DNA of 64,000 bases, from the NCBI GenBank assembly GCA_020445605.1, contig JAGRGH010000031.1:1-64000 (forward strand), written 5' to 3'. Source of the DNA: Chromatiales bacterium. GTDB lineage: Bacteria > Pseudomonadota > Gammaproteobacteria > JAGRGH01. Below, piece after piece: positions 32,582 to 42,385 of this stretch; positions within the stretch are counted from its first letter, which is position 1, and each line of letters opens with the position of its first letter. The notes beneath the pieces were generated by a model. It ran no database searches. It was not told the DNA's origin and was given only the letters and a program-made list of their open reading frames with translations. A program made the translations under genes and the position numbers.

Positions 32582-33554
32582 GGAGCAGTCGTTCGAGGTG
32601 GTGGTCGATTGCGACGCGAAGTTTCTCGTCTGGCTCGGCGTCCACGGCCAGATACCAGGCCGGCACAGGCGCCAGACCGCGGCATTTTATCGCATCCTTC
32701 CCGGTCATCAGGACCGGCAGCCCGTCGCCGAACGAAAGATCCGCTGCAGTGAAGCGATGATGATCGGGAAACGCATGCTCGACAGGCTCGCATCCGAGTT
32801 CGCGCAGGGTGGTGAAGAACCTCGCGGGATCGCCAATACCCGCGACTGCGTGCACACGCTGGCCGGCGAATGCCGCGGTCGCAAGCCGCTCGCCGCTGTC
32901 CACGTTGACGAACTCGCGCGGCACGAGCACGAACCCGCCGGCACCGGCCGGCGGTGTGCCGTTCCACGCCAGCACAGCGGCGCGGTCGGCACGCGAGCGC
33001 GGTTCGCGCAGCGGTCCGACCGGCAGAATCCAGCCGTTGCCGAACCCGCGCCGGCCGCTGACGACGACGATCTCGAGGTCTCGCGCGAGGCCCGGATACT
33101 GCAAACCGTCGTCGCAGACCAGCACATCGACGGCAGCGCGTTCAACGAGATCGCGCGCCGCGGCGCCGCGATCCGGCCCGGCCGCGACGGGATAATCACC
33201 GCCTCCGGCCAGCAGCACGGCCTCGTCACCGACCTCGCGCGGGTCACCGGCGGCACTCACCCGCTGCGGCCAGCTCGCGGCCCGACCGCGATAGCCGCGA
33301 CATAGCACCCCGGGCCGCAGGCCCCGTTCGACGAGATGACGAGCGAGCCAGATCACCAGCGGCGTCTTGCCGGTGCCACCGACCGTGATGTTGCCGACGA
33401 TGATGCTCGGGACCGGTGGGCGATAAATCCTGCGCAGGCCGATTCGGTAGGCCAAGGCACGCAGCGCGCCGGCACCGCGGTACAGCCAGCTCAGCGGTGC
33501 CAGCGGCCAGAGCGGGGCCGACGGGCCGTACCAGAGCCGATCGATCGTGCTCAA
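32574..33554 (-). CDS. lpxK: Tetraacyldisaccharide 4'-kinase
   Basis: 326 residues read from a TTG at 33554, whose TTGA overlaps the msbA stop. The unusual Walker A region [15 protein letters not shown] is characteristic of LpxK, as are [11 protein letters not shown] and [16 protein letters not shown]. It phosphorylates the lipid A disaccharide at the 4' position on the inner face of the inner membrane. The N-terminal hydrophobic stretch is the membrane-associating helix. Its place between msbA and ycaR is the standard one. Confidence 0.95.
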   Translation of the reverse strand: MSTIDRLWYGPSAPLWPLAPLSWLYRGAGALRALAYRIGLRRIYRPPVPSIIVGNITVGGTGKTPLVIWLARHLVERGLRPGVLCRGYRGRAASWPQRVSAAGDPREVGDEAVLLAGGGDYPVAAGPDRGAAARDLVERAAVDVLVCDDGLQYPGLARDLEIVVVSGRRGFGNGWILPVGPLREPRSRADRAAVLAWNGTPPAGAGGFVLVPREFVNVDSGERLATAAFAGQRVHAVAGIGDPARFFTTLRELGCEPVEHAFPDHHRFTAADLSFGDGLPVLMTGKDAIKCRGLAPVPAWYLAVDAEPDEKLRVAIDHHLERLLHG

Positions 33555-35380
33555 GAGGCCGCGGGAGCGGCATCGCCCGGTGCGGCGAGAAACTGCTGGC
33601 GATGCAGCTCGGCGTAGATGCCGTTGTGCGCGAGCAGATCGCCATGTTTGCCCTGCTCGACGATGCGGCCGTCCTGCATGACGACGATGCGGTCGGCACG
33701 TTCGATCGTGCTCAGCCGATGGGCAATCACCAGCGTCGTGCGGCCGTGCATGAGGGTTTCGAGTGCGCTCTGGATCTTGCGTTCCGATTCGCTGTCGAGC
33801 GCCGAAGTCGCCTCATCGAGGATCAGGATCGGTGCATCGCGCAACAACGCCCGCGCGATCGCGATGCGCTGGCGCTGACCGCCGGAAAGCAGCACGCCAT
33901 GCTCGCCGACCGGTGTTTCGAAACCCTGCGGCATGCGCTCGATGAAATCCAGCGCGTTCGCGGCGGCCGCAGTCTTGCGCAGGGTCTCGCGGTCGATCTC
34001 ACGCTGACAGCCATAAGCGATGTTGCGTGCGATGCTGTCGTTGAACAGCGTGACATGCTGACCGACGACGGCGATCTGCCGGCGCAGCGCGGCCAGCGAA
34101 AGCTCGCGAATATCCGTGCCGTCGATGCGGATCGCACCTTCGCTTGCGTCGTAGAAGCGCGGCAGCAGGTTCACGAGTGTGGTCTTGCCGCTGCCGGAGC
34201 GCCCGACGATCGCGACCGTCTTGCCGGCCGCGATGTCCAGATCGATCCCCCGCAGCGTCCAGTCCTGGCTCTGCGAATAGCGGTGCGAAACCCCGGCGAA
34301 TTCGATGCGCCCGTCCGCGCGCGCGATGTTCTGACCGCCGGTGTCCGCCTCGGGCGGCTGATCGAGAAACGCAAAGATCGACTGGCCCGCTGCAATTCCA
34401 CGCTGGATTGCCGTATTCACGGCCGTCAGGCGTTTGATCGGCGAGAGCAACAGCGCCATCGCCGCGACGAACGAAGTGAAGTCGCCCGGGCTTATCGCCG
34501 AAGTCATGACCTCGTTGGTCGAAAGCGCGACGATCACGACCAGCGCCAGCACGGACATCAGCTGCACGACCGGCACCGCGACCGAATCGATCGCAATCAG
34601 GCGCATGTTCTGGTTCTGATTGCGCTCGTTGACCTCGCGAAACTGCCGGCGTTCATAGTCCTGGCCGCCGAAGGCCTTGACGACCTGATGACCCTCGATG
34701 ACCTCGCGCAGCACATGCGTGATGTGTCCCATGGAACTCTGGATTCGCCGGCTGGCCTTGCGCAGCTTCTTGCTGACGAAGCGCACCGTGATCGCCATGA
34801 GCGGGCCGACGATGAAAAAGATCATCGCCAGACGCCAGTTCATGTAGAGCATCCAGCCGAGCAGCGCGAGGATCGTGATCGAGTCGCGAATCACCGTGGT
34901 GATCGAGCGCGTGGTCGCCTGCGCGACCTGCTCGACGTTGAAGGTCAGCTGCGACATCAGCACGCCGGAGGTGTTTTCGTCGTAGAACCGCGCCGGCAAC
35001 ACCAACAACTTGTCGAACATCAGGGTGCGGATGGTCGAGATGACCATGCGTCCGACCCAGCCGAGAAAATACTCCGAGATGAAGCCGCCGAACCCGCGCA
35101 CCAGAAACACGCCCAGCATCCCGGCCAGTGTCAGGTAACTCATCGTGGCGTCACGGTGCACGAAGCTGCCGTCGACCAGCGGCTTGAGCAGGGCCGCGAA
35201 CACCGCGTCGGTCAGCCCGTAGGCGATCATGCCGACGATGGCTATTGCAAACCGCCGCCAGTGCGGAACGGCAAACCGCAGCAGCCGTCGATAGACCTCA
35301 GGCCCCGGTATCTCTTTGGCAGCCGCCGCCAAGGCCGCGCTGACCTGCACGTCCGGCATCGTGCCCGGGTTCTTAGCCAT
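33551..35380 (-). CDS. msbA: Lipid A export ATPase/permease
   Basis: 609 residues from the ATG at 35380, which overlaps the exbD stop (ATGGCTAA). The exporter half has six helices, with RMVISTIRTLMFDKLLVLPA (20-residue sample) as the coupling region and MGHITHVLREVIEGHQVVKA (20-residue sample). The ATPase half has Walker A GRSGSGKTT, the signature LSGGQRQR and Walker B ILILDEATSALD. It flips core-lipid A across the inner membrane as a homodimer. The open frame extends 20 codons upstream into exbD, but that part is shadow text. Confidence 0.95.
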   Translation of the reverse strand: MAKNPGTMPDVQVSAALAAAAKEIPGPEVYRRLLRFAVPHWRRFAIAIVGMIAYGLTDAVFAALLKPLVDGSFVHRDATMSYLTLAGMLGVFLVRGFGGFISEYFLGWVGRMVISTIRTLMFDKLLVLPARFYDENTSGVLMSQLTFNVEQVAQATTRSITTVIRDSITILALLGWMLYMNWRLAMIFFIVGPLMAITVRFVSKKLRKASRRIQSSMGHITHVLREVIEGHQVVKAFGGQDYERRQFREVNERNQNQNMRLIAIDSVAVPVVQLMSVLALVVIVALSTNEVMTSAISPGDFTSFVAAMALLLSPIKRLTAVNTAIQRGIAAGQSIFAFLDQPPEADTGGQNIARADGRIEFAGVSHRYSQSQDWTLRGIDLDIAAGKTVAIVGRSGSGKTTLVNLLPRFYDASEGAIRIDGTDIRELSLAALRRQIAVVGQHVTLFNDSIARNIAYGCQREIDRETLRKTAAAANALDFIERMPQGFETPVGEHGVLLSGGQRQRIAIARALLRDAPILILDEATSALDSESERKIQSALETLMHGRTTLVIAHRLSTIERADRIVVMQDGRIVEQGKHGDLLAHNGIYAELHRQQFLAAPGDAAPAAS

Positions 35381-35795
35381 CGCCTTCGGGGCGTTCGGCG
35401 GCGAACCGCAGGCGCGTGATGCCGGCCTGCTGCGCGGCATCGAGGAACCGGATCACGGCCTGATGCGGCGTGCGCGCATCGGCATTGATGACCACGGGCA
35501 ATTCCGGATTGGCCTCATGCACGGTGCGCAGCGCCTGACGCAGGGTCTTGATGTTCGTGTCCACGACACGATCGCCGTTGATGAAGTATTCGCCTTCGGC
35601 CGAGATGCCGGCGTCGATGATCTGCTGCTCGTCAGGCCGCTCGGCGCTCGCCTCAGGCAGTTCGACCTTGAGGCGAACCTCCTGCTGGAAGGTCGTCGAG
35701 AGCATGAAGAACAGCAGCAGCAGGAACACCACGTCGATCAGCGGCGTGAGGTTCAGATCCACTTCCTCACGCCGTCGGTAGGGACGCAGGTTCAT
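35373..35795 (-). CDS. exbD: ExbD/TolR-family biopolymer transport protein
   Basis: 140 residues. VDLNLTPLIDVVFLLLLFFM is the single membrane helix with the essential Asp (LIDVV). The periplasmic part has the TolR/ExbD fold with VVINADARTPHQAVIRFLD. It overlaps exbB (ATGA) and msbA. In this lineage the exbBD pair next to msbA is conserved; it probably harnesses proton flow for an outer-membrane process, but the TonB or other partner is not in the window. Confidence 0.93.
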   Translation of the reverse strand: MNLRPYRRREEVDLNLTPLIDVVFLLLLFFMLSTTFQQEVRLKVELPEASAERPDEQQIIDAGISAEGEYFINGDRVVDTNIKTLRQALRTVHEANPELPVVINADARTPHQAVIRFLDAAQQAGITRLRFAAERPEGDG

Positions 35796-36421
35796 TTATC
35801 GCGCGCGACGATGCGTTCGCGGTCGCCGTGGATGACCTCGACCAGTTCCAGCGCGGCCTCTTCCATGCCGATCACCAGCGAGTCGACGCGTCCGCGCAGA
35901 TAGCGCGAGAACATCAGCGCCGGAATCGCGACCGACAGCCCCGCGGCGGTCGTGATCAGCGCGACCGAAATGCCGCCGGCGAGTTGACCCGGATTGCCGA
36001 TGCCCTGTTCGACGATCGTCGAGAACACCTTGATCATGCCGACCACGGTGCCGAGCAGGCCCAGCAGCGGGGCGATCGCGGCAATGGTGCCGAGCGTGTT
36101 CAGGAAGCGCTCGAGTTCATGCACGACCTGCCGGCCGACATCCTCGATCGCCTCTTTCATGACATGCCGCGGATGGCGCAGGTTCGCCAGCCCGGCGGCC
36201 AGCACCCGCCCCAGCGGCGAACCGTCGCGCAGCGCGCCAACACGCGCCTCGTTGAGCTTGCCGGCCTTGTACGCGGCCAGCACTTCGCCGACCAGGTTCG
36301 GCGGCAGTACGGCCTTGCGGCGCAGTGTCCACAGCCGCTCGATGACGATCGCCAGCGCGGCGAGCGAACACAGCAGAATCGGCACCATCAGCGAGCCGCC
36401 TGCCTTGATCAGTTCCAGCAC
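35792..36421 (-). CDS. exbB: ExbB/TolQ/MotA-family proton channel protein
   Basis: 209 residues from the GTG at 36421. That start gives VLELIKAGGSLMVPILLCSL (20-residue sample), which matches the usual N terminus of this subgroup; an ATG at 36475 would add 18 unrelated residues. Three helices are seen, with LGTIAAIAPLLGLLGTVVGM (20-residue sample) as the conserved channel helix and ISVALITTAAGLSVAIPALM (20-residue sample) as the last. The two GLLGTV and TTAAG motifs are standard. It acts with ExbD in the inner membrane. Confidence 0.93.
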   Translation of the reverse strand: MLELIKAGGSLMVPILLCSLAALAIVIERLWTLRRKAVLPPNLVGEVLAAYKAGKLNEARVGALRDGSPLGRVLAAGLANLRHPRHVMKEAIEDVGRQVVHELERFLNTLGTIAAIAPLLGLLGTVVGMIKVFSTIVEQGIGNPGQLAGGISVALITTAAGLSVAIPALMFSRYLRGRVDSLVIGMEEAALELVEVIHGDRERIVARDK

Positions 36422-36508
36422 GAGGTCGGGACTCCGATTGTCGGAAGATGGAAAGCGGGCCAATGATACTGGCAAAGCCGCGGGCTTGTCCGGAACGCGG
36501 GCCGCCGG

Positions 36509-38851
36509 TCACCGGGCCGGACGCCGCCAGAATCGCGGCGCTTCATTCCGATGGGCGCGGACCTCGATGCCACCGTCGGCGGCGATCTCCACGCGCAACG
36601 CGCCGGCATCGCCGGTCGAACGCACACGGCTGCCAGCGGCCTGCCAGCGTGCGACGATTTCCGGTCTCGGAAATCCCCAGCGGTTGCGATGTCCGGCCGG
36701 CACCAGCGCCCAGCGCGGGGCCGTGGCGGCGACAAACGCGCGGGTCGAGGAACTCGCGCTGCCATGGTGCGGCACCACGACCACGTCGGCGGCGATGCCT
36801 TCGCCCTGCCCGGCGACCAGCGCCCGCTCCACGTCGCGTTCGATGTCGCCGGTCAGCAGCACGACGCGGCCGGCCGCCTCGATCCGCAGCACACAGGAGG
36901 CGTTGTTGCCGCGCGCGGTCAGCGCCGGCGGCGGCCACAGAAATTCGAACCCGACACCATCGAGCGACCAGCGCTCGCCCTGCCGACAGCGCGGCCAGGC
37001 TTCGCCTTCGATCGACTCTCCCGCACGTAGCGCGACGGGCGGGAACGCCTGGCGAACCGCGCCCGCGCCGCCGCTGTGGTCGCGGTTGTCGTGGCTGACC
37101 ACGAACCGGTCGACGCGCCGCACGCCCAGCAATTGCAGCGCCGGCACCACGACGCTCTCGCCGGCATCGAAGCCACCATCGCGCCGCGGCCCGGCATCGA
37201 AGACCAGGGTCGTCGTCGCCGTGCGGACGATCGCCGCGAGGCCCTGCCCGACATCCAGCAGATCCATGCGCAGGGCGCCGAAGGTCGGGGCGTGATCACG
37301 CGGCACGAACGCAGGCAGCAGCAGGACGACGGCGGCCAGTCGCGCCGGAACGCCACGTGGGGCTAGCAACCAGAACCCGCCGAGCAGGGCCATGGCACCG
37401 GCCAGCGGCCCGGGCGGCGCGAGCGGCATCCAGGCGGACGGCAGCGCGGCGAAGAACTCCAGCACGCCCCAGGTCCAGCCGAGCAGACCGTCGGCGGCAT
37501 CCAGCAGCAATCCCGCGGCCGCCGGCCACACGGTCAAAAACGCGGTGCCGAGCAGGGCCAGCGGCACGACACCGAGCCCGACCACCGGCACGGCGAGCAG
37601 GTTCGCCGGCGGCCCGGCCAGCGATCCGCCGCCGAACCACATCGCGGTCAGCGGCAACATGCCCAGCGCGAGTGCAAACTGGATGCGCAGCGCCGTGCGC
37701 CAGCCGCGCGTCGGCCCGATGCGTGCCGAGACAACCCAGACGATCACCGCGACCGCGCCGAACGACAGCCAGAACCCGGCCGACAGCGGTGCGAACGGAT
37801 CGACCGCCAGCGTTGCGAGCGCAGCGATCGCCAGCACCCGCGACGGGCGCACCACGCGAGCGGCCATCAGGGCGCCCATCCACACCGCGAGCATGACCAG
37901 CGCGCGCCGTGTCGGCAGCGCAAAGCCGGCCAGCGCCGCATATCCGAATCCCACGATCAGCGCCGCGCCGGCGGCCACCCGGCGCGCGGCGATGCGCTCG
38001 GCGGCACCGGGCGCGAGGCGCCAGACAAACGCCACGACGGCGAAGCCCAGCCCGCCGACCAGGCCGACATGCAGGCCGGAGATCGCCATCAGGTGGGCGG
38101 TACCGGTCGTCCGCAACACGTCCCACTGTTCATCAGTGATCGCGCCCCGCTCGCCGACCACGAGCGCGATCAGCACCCCGCCCAGGGACTGGCCGTCCAG
38201 CCGCCCGGCAAGCCGGTCCCGCACGTCCGCCCGCAGGCAGTCGAGACCGCAGCGCCACCACGGGAGCACCGCCAGCCGTTCGTTGCGTGCGCTGTCACGC
38301 ACATAGCCGGTTCCCCCGATGCCATCGCGAAACAGCATGGCGGCATGGTCGTAGCCGCCCGGATTCGCGAGTCCGAACGGCTCGCGCAGGCGTACGACCA
38401 GCCGCCAGCGTTCGCCGGCCTGCGGCGCGGGCCAGTCAGCGTACACCCGCAGTCGAAGCCGCTCCGGAACACCGGCGGGACGGTCGGCGCCGGTTTCCAG
38501 ATCGAAACGCGGGCCGAGCGCGCCGGCCTGAGGCAGACCACGTACGGTGCCGGTGATCTCGAGATCGGCGCCGACCAGCCCCGGGTCGAGCCGATCTTCC
38601 AGACGCGCGTGCGCGAACAGCGCGGTCCAGACGAACGCGGCCACGAACGCCGCGCCGATGCGGCCGCGACCACCGCGCCACAGGCCCGGCAGCACCAGAC
38701 CGCCGGCGATGTACAGCACGCCCTTCGGCGGCAGGCTCGCGAGCAAAAAGCAGGCCGACGATCCGGCCACCGCCGCCAGCGCCGACGGCACGAGGGTGCG
38801 CCGTGGCGCGGGGCGGTCGGATTGGCGTCCGTGCAAGTGACGAGCGGGCAT
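36509..38851 (-). CDS. comEC: ComEC/Rec2 DNA-uptake channel protein
   Basis: 780 residues from the ATG at 38851. The N-terminal region has several helices, then the OB-like DUF4131 part, the competence domain with GTAHLMAISGLHVGLVGGLG (20-residue sample) and PTRRALVMLAVWM, and a C-terminal metallo-beta-lactamase domain with MDLLDVGQGLAAIV and SHDNRDHSGG. The DVGQG loop lacks the usual following Asp (LAAIV instead of DAIL/V). It carries single-stranded DNA through the inner membrane in natural transformation. It is 87 bases upstream of exbB, same strand. The exact start is uncertain; an ATG at 38938 is possible. Confidence 0.9.
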   Translation of the reverse strand: MPARHLHGRQSDRPAPRRTLVPSALAAVAGSSACFLLASLPPKGVLYIAGGLVLPGLWRGGRGRIGAAFVAAFVWTALFAHARLEDRLDPGLVGADLEITGTVRGLPQAGALGPRFDLETGADRPAGVPERLRLRVYADWPAPQAGERWRLVVRLREPFGLANPGGYDHAAMLFRDGIGGTGYVRDSARNERLAVLPWWRCGLDCLRADVRDRLAGRLDGQSLGGVLIALVVGERGAITDEQWDVLRTTGTAHLMAISGLHVGLVGGLGFAVVAFVWRLAPGAAERIAARRVAAGAALIVGFGYAALAGFALPTRRALVMLAVWMGALMAARVVRPSRVLAIAALATLAVDPFAPLSAGFWLSFGAVAVIVWVVSARIGPTRGWRTALRIQFALALGMLPLTAMWFGGGSLAGPPANLLAVPVVGLGVVPLALLGTAFLTVWPAAAGLLLDAADGLLGWTWGVLEFFAALPSAWMPLAPPGPLAGAMALLGGFWLLAPRGVPARLAAVVLLLPAFVPRDHAPTFGALRMDLLDVGQGLAAIVRTATTTLVFDAGPRRDGGFDAGESVVVPALQLLGVRRVDRFVVSHDNRDHSGGAGAVRQAFPPVALRAGESIEGEAWPRCRQGERWSLDGVGFEFLWPPPALTARGNNASCVLRIEAAGRVVLLTGDIERDVERALVAGQGEGIAADVVVVPHHGSASSSTRAFVAATAPRWALVPAGHRNRWGFPRPEIVARWQAAGSRVRSTGDAGALRVEIAADGGIEVRAHRNEAPRFWRRPAR

Positions 38852-39036
38852 CTCACCATCGTCGGCGACCCTGGCTGTGCCGACAATCGCCAGACGCCGC
38901 TGATCGCTGTCCGCCTGTGCCCACGAAGACAGGGCCACGCGACCATTCCGCGGACTGTAATGCTGCGACGCAAGCAGATTGCGAACCCGGCTTGCTATGA
39001 TCAGGACGGCTTCTGGGTCAGTTGCCAGTCCGTGCG

Positions 39037-39576
39037 ATGTCCCGCAATTTTCTCAAACGCTATCAGCCCGATCCGAAGCGCTTCGCCGAGCATCGCTATT
39101 TGCGCATGCTCAGCGGCCGCCTGTCGGATGCGAATCTGTGGCACCTGAACCGCCGCTCGGTCGCCGGCGCGACCGCGTGGGGACTGTTCTGTGCGTTCAT
39201 TCCGCTGCCGGCACAGATGCTCATCGCCGGCGCCGGGGCCGTGTGGCTGCGCGTGAATGTGTGGATTTCCGTCGCGATGGTCTGGGTCACCAACCCGATC
39301 ACGATTCCGCCGATCTTCTATTTCGCCTACCGCATCGGCGCGTGGAGCCTCGGCCACGAGCCGCTGCACTTCGAGGAAGGTGAATCGGCGACGACGATCG
39401 TGGGCAAGATCTTCGCGGAGTGGGAGCCGTTCCTGCTTGGCTGTCTGATCTGCGGTCTGGTCTCGGCGCTGGTGGGGTATGTCAGCGTGCGGCTGCTGTG
39501 GCGCATGCACCTCGTATCACGCTGGCGTGCCCGGCGCGCACGCCGGGCGGCAGCGGCCAATCTAAACAAGGCCTGA
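39037..39576 (+). CDS. DUF2062 membrane protein
   Basis: 179 residues. The DUF2062 pattern is clear: RRSVAGATAWGLFCAFIPLPAQMLIAGAGAVW, split across residues 39-70, with the invariant FIP(L/M)P(F/A)QM, then VWISVAMVWVTNPITIPPIF (20-residue sample). Two or three membrane helices. It is divergent from comEC and converges with lolD; a hairpin repeat fills the gap to lolD. Upstream TTG/GTG starts exist, but the ATG at 39037 gives the family N terminus. Function unknown. Confidence 0.85.
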   Translation: MSRNFLKRYQPDPKRFAEHRYLRMLSGRLSDANLWHLNRRSVAGATAWGLFCAFIPLPAQMLIAGAGAVWLRVNVWISVAMVWVTNPITIPPIFYFAYRIGAWSLGHEPLHFEEGESATTIVGKIFAEWEPFLLGCLICGLVSALVGYVSVRLLWRMHLVSRWRARRARRAAAANLNKA

Positions 39577-39604
39577 GCGCGTCGCGCCGGACCGGCGCGC
39601 CAAC

Positions 39605-39730
39605 AGGTTGTTGAAAAAAGCCCATCCATGGCTTTTTCAACGTCGCAACCGAAAAGCGTGGTTTTCGGTTGCTCACGAAAATCAAACACCTGTGTGTTCG
39701 ATGTTCGGGCGAGACGTAGCTGTCTCACGC
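39605..39730. repeat. Multi-hairpin intergenic repeat, copy B1
   Basis: Four consecutive inverted repeats fill the gap between the convergent DUF2062 and lolD genes: 39610-39641 (GTTGAAAAA/TTTTTCAAC), 39645-39672 (GCAACCGAAAA/TTTTCGGTTGC), 39676-39707 (CGAAAATCAAACAC and its imperfect complement) and 39709-39730 (GCGAGAC/GTCTCACGC). The last arm ends on the first base of the lolD stop. An inverted copy (B2) at 57483-57646 matches nearly throughout. Convergent position and hairpins suggest a bidirectional terminator-like role. Confidence 0.85.
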
Positions 39731-40416
39731 TAAACGCCTTCCAGTCGCCCGTCGACCAGCCGCAGCCGCCGATCCATGCGCGCGGCAAGGTCGAGGTCGT
39801 GCGTCACCAGCACCAGTGCGGTGCCGATTTCGGCATTCATGCGGTCGAGCAGCTCGGCGATCGCCTGCGCGTTGTCGCGGTCGAGATTGCCGGTCGGTTC
39901 GTCGGCAAGCACGCAGCGCGGTTGCGTAACGAGCGCGCGCGCGATCGCCGTACGCTGACGCTCGCCGCCCGACAGCTCGGTGGGTTTGTGGTCAATGCGT
40001 TGGTGCAGGCCGACGCGTTCAAGCATCTGCCGCGCGCCCGCGAAGGCCTGCGCCGGTGTCCGGCCGGCGATCGCCAGCGGCAACGCGACGTTTTCCAGGG
40101 CGGTGAACTCGGGCAGCAGATGGTGCATCTGGTAGACGAAACCAAACGCCCGGTTGCGCAGCCGGCCGAGCGCGGCCTCGCCCAGCGCGTAGAGGTCCTC
40201 GCCGTCGATGCGCACGCTGCCGACGTCCGGTCGATCCAGCCCGCCTAGACACTGGAGCAGGGTCGACTTGCCCGACCCCGACGCGCCCACGATCGCCACG
40301 CGCTCTCCGGCGCGCAGTTCGAAATCGAGCCCGCGCAGCACATCGACGACCTGCGGGCCTTCGCGGAAACGCCGCTCCAGTCCGGTGGCCGACAGCACGA
40401 CCGCCGCATCATTCAT
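39730..40416 (-). CDS. lolD: Lipoprotein-releasing system ATPase
   Basis: 228 residues. Walker [11 protein letters not shown]-loop [20 protein letters not shown] (20-residue sample, the LolD/MacB pattern), signature LSGGERQR, Walker [13 protein letters not shown] and the switch His in VTHDLDLA. It powers extraction of lipoproteins from the inner membrane for transfer to LolA. The start overlaps the permease gene by 8 bases. A hairpin repeat abuts its stop. Confidence 0.94.
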   Translation of the reverse strand: MNDAAVVLSATGLERRFREGPQVVDVLRGLDFELRAGERVAIVGASGSGKSTLLQCLGGLDRPDVGSVRIDGEDLYALGEAALGRLRNRAFGFVYQMHHLLPEFTALENVALPLAIAGRTPAQAFAGARQMLERVGLHQRIDHKPTELSGGERQRTAIARALVTQPRCVLADEPTGNLDRDNAQAIAELLDRMNAEIGTALVLVTHDLDLAARMDRRLRLVDGRLEGV

Positions 40417-41656
40417 AGCGCAGCGCCTCGGCCGGCTGCACGCGCGACGCGCGCCATGCCGGGTACAGCGTCGCGAGCAGGGTCAGCGCGAATGCCACGA
40501 TGGCGACCAGCGAGACATCGCCCCACTGGAGTTCCGACGGCAGATCATTGATGTAGTAGACGTTCTGCGGCAGGAGTTCGGTCCCGAACCAGGACTCGAT
40601 CGTTGCAACGATGGATTCGAGATTCAGCGCCAGGGCGACTCCGAGGACGATGCCGAGAACCGCGCCGGCCGTGCCGATGATCGTGCCCTGCACGATGAAG
40701 ATCGACATGACCCCGCGCGGGGTGAGCCCGATCGTGCGCAGGATCGCGATGTCGCCCTGCTTGTCGTTGACGACCATCACCAGCGCCGAGACGATGTTGA
40801 ACGCGCCGACCGCAACGATCAGCGACAGCGCGATGCCCATGAAGCGCTTTTCGAGCTGCACCGCACGGAAGTAATTCTGGTGCTCGCGCGTCCAGTCACT
40901 GACATATACGCCAACCGGCAACGACATCGCGACCTCGCGCGAAACCCGCGGCGCGGCATACACATCGTCGAGCTTCAGGCGCAGTCCGCTGACCGCAGCG
41001 CCGATGCCGAACAGCTTCGCGGCATCCTCGTTGTGCACGATCATCAGCGTGCGGTCGTACTGGCCCATGCCGACCTGGAACGTGCCGACGACCTTGAAGC
41101 GGCGCAGACGCGGCAGCAGACCCGTGGGACCGACACTGATCTGCGGCGTGATCACCGTGACCTGCTCTCCGACCCCCACCCCGAGCTTGATGGCGAGTTC
41201 GACGCCGAGGATTGCGCGATATTCGCCCGCAACGAGCTGATCGAGCGAACCGCTCTTGAGCTTGTCCTGCAGATCGGACACCGTGGTTTCGAGCGCCGGG
41301 TCGGCCCCGCGAATGATCGCGCCCGACACCTGACTGCCGACGGTCAGCATGGCCTGGCCGTCCACATACGGGGCCGCCGCCATGACTTCGCGATGCTTCA
41401 GCACCGTTTCGCGCATCTGCGGCCAGTCGTTCAGCCGCCCGTCAGTGCCTTCGATCGAGACATGCGCCGTCGCACCCAGCATGCGCGCGCGAACCTCGGT
41501 CTGGAAGCCGTTCATCACCGACAGGACCACGATCAGCGCGGCCACGCCGAGCGCGATGCCCGCCAGCGAGGCAAACGTGATGAAGGAAATGAAGTGGTTG
41601 CGCCGCTTCGAACGCGTGTAACGCAGGCCGATATACAGCGGCAGTGGCTTGAACAC
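40409..41656 (-). CDS. Lipoprotein-releasing permease (single LolC/E, LolF-like)
   Basis: 415 residues from the GTG at 41656, giving [20 protein letters not shown] (20-residue sample), the conserved LolC/E start. Four helices: one near 28-48 ([20 protein letters not shown], 20-residue sample) and three at the end ([60 protein letters not shown], each 20 residues), with the periplasmic domain in between. Only one permease gene accompanies lolD here, so the LolF-LolD arrangement is likely, in which one permease takes both roles. The ATG further upstream at 41779 lacks family similarity. Confidence 0.9.
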   Translation of the reverse strand: MFKPLPLYIGLRYTRSKRRNHFISFITFASLAGIALGVAALIVVLSVMNGFQTEVRARMLGATAHVSIEGTDGRLNDWPQMRETVLKHREVMAAAPYVDGQAMLTVGSQVSGAIIRGADPALETTVSDLQDKLKSGSLDQLVAGEYRAILGVELAIKLGVGVGEQVTVITPQISVGPTGLLPRLRRFKVVGTFQVGMGQYDRTLMIVHNEDAAKLFGIGAAVSGLRLKLDDVYAAPRVSREVAMSLPVGVYVSDWTREHQNYFRAVQLEKRFMGIALSLIVAVGAFNIVSALVMVVNDKQGDIAILRTIGLTPRGVMSIFIVQGTIIGTAGAVLGIVLGVALALNLESIVATIESWFGTELLPQNVYYINDLPSELQWGDVSLVAIVAFALTLLATLYPAWRASRVQPAEALRYE

Positions 41657-41796
41657 GGGCTGGAAATCTCGGTGGCTGTGGGCGCCGCATGTCGCAGACG
41701 CTGACGGGGTTACGGTGCTATATTCAGATCGTTCGCGTCCGCCGGGCCGGACTGACCATTCACACTGACGGACCGGCATCGCACGAGGAGGTTCCG

Positions 41797-42084
41797 ATGC
41801 GCATTCTACCCCTGATCAGCCTGACCGCAGCCCTGACCGCACCGGTTGCAAGCCACGCCGACGTGCTGCTGCTCGACAGCATCAATCGCGCACCGCCCAA
41901 TTCGAGCGCTGGCTTGGAACGTCCGGCCGGTGGCGAATCCATGGAGACCGTGCTGTCGCGCTACGGTGAACCGTCGCGACGCGTGGCGGCCGTCGGCGAA
42001 CCACCGATCTCGCGCTGGGTCTATCCGCAGTTCACCGTGTATTTCGAGCATTCCCTCGCGCTGCACTCGGTCGTTGCGCGTTAG
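41797..42084 (+). CDS. Small exported protein, conserved hypothetical
   Basis: 95 residues, with GAGGAGG nine bases before the ATG and a Sec signal (LPLISLTAALTAPVASHAD). The mature part has METVLSRYGEPSRRVAAVGE (20-residue sample) then PPISRWVYPQFTVYFEHSLA (20-residue sample), ending LHSVVAR. This looks like one half of a BamE/SmpA-type fold (a GxP turn, then a strand with VYFE), and similar small proteins occur in many gammaproteobacteria. No function is established. Confidence 0.7.
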   Translation: MRILPLISLTAALTAPVASHADVLLLDSINRAPPNSSAGLERPAGGESMETVLSRYGEPSRRVAAVGEPPISRWVYPQFTVYFEHSLALHSVVAR

Positions 42085-42111
42085 TCAGGCCCCACGCAGC
42101 TCAGCGGGCGG

Positions 42112-42336
42112 TCAGCCCGCACGACGCATCCGCACAAGGCGCACGACGGCCAGTGCCGGAAACAGTGCGTGCCAGAACAGATCGAACCAGTCGAGCGGCT
42201 TCGACAGGGTTCCGTTACCCAGCATCCGGAGCTTTTCGACCAGATGCGGTTCGGGCACCGCCGGCCACGGCGCAATCGCCATCCAGACCGCCAGCACGAG
42301 CAAAATGCCCAGCGGGATACGATCGATCCAGCTCAT
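42112..42336 (-). CDS. Small two-helix membrane protein (often labelled RND transporter)
   Basis: 74 residues: MSWIDRIPLGILLVLAVWMA (20-residue sample) forms helix one, then PEPHLVEKLRMLGNGTLSKP (20-residue sample), then helix two FDLFWHALFPALAVVRLV. Small proteins of this pattern are common in Proteobacteria and carry a misleading RND label in databases. It is convergent with the preceding small gene and divergent from DsrE. Function unknown. Confidence 0.75.
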   Translation of the reverse strand: MSWIDRIPLGILLVLAVWMAIAPWPAVPEPHLVEKLRMLGNGTLSKPLDWFDLFWHALFPALAVVRLVRMRRAG

Positions 42337-42385
42337 GGACCGACGACCCGAACGGTTCCGTTCTCCAGCAGGCCGGAGGTCGGCA

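Noticed and set aside
33416-35419. 667-codon plus-strand frame opposite msbA and lpxK
   Set aside because: Antisense shadow; msbA and lpxK on the other strand have complete family motifs.
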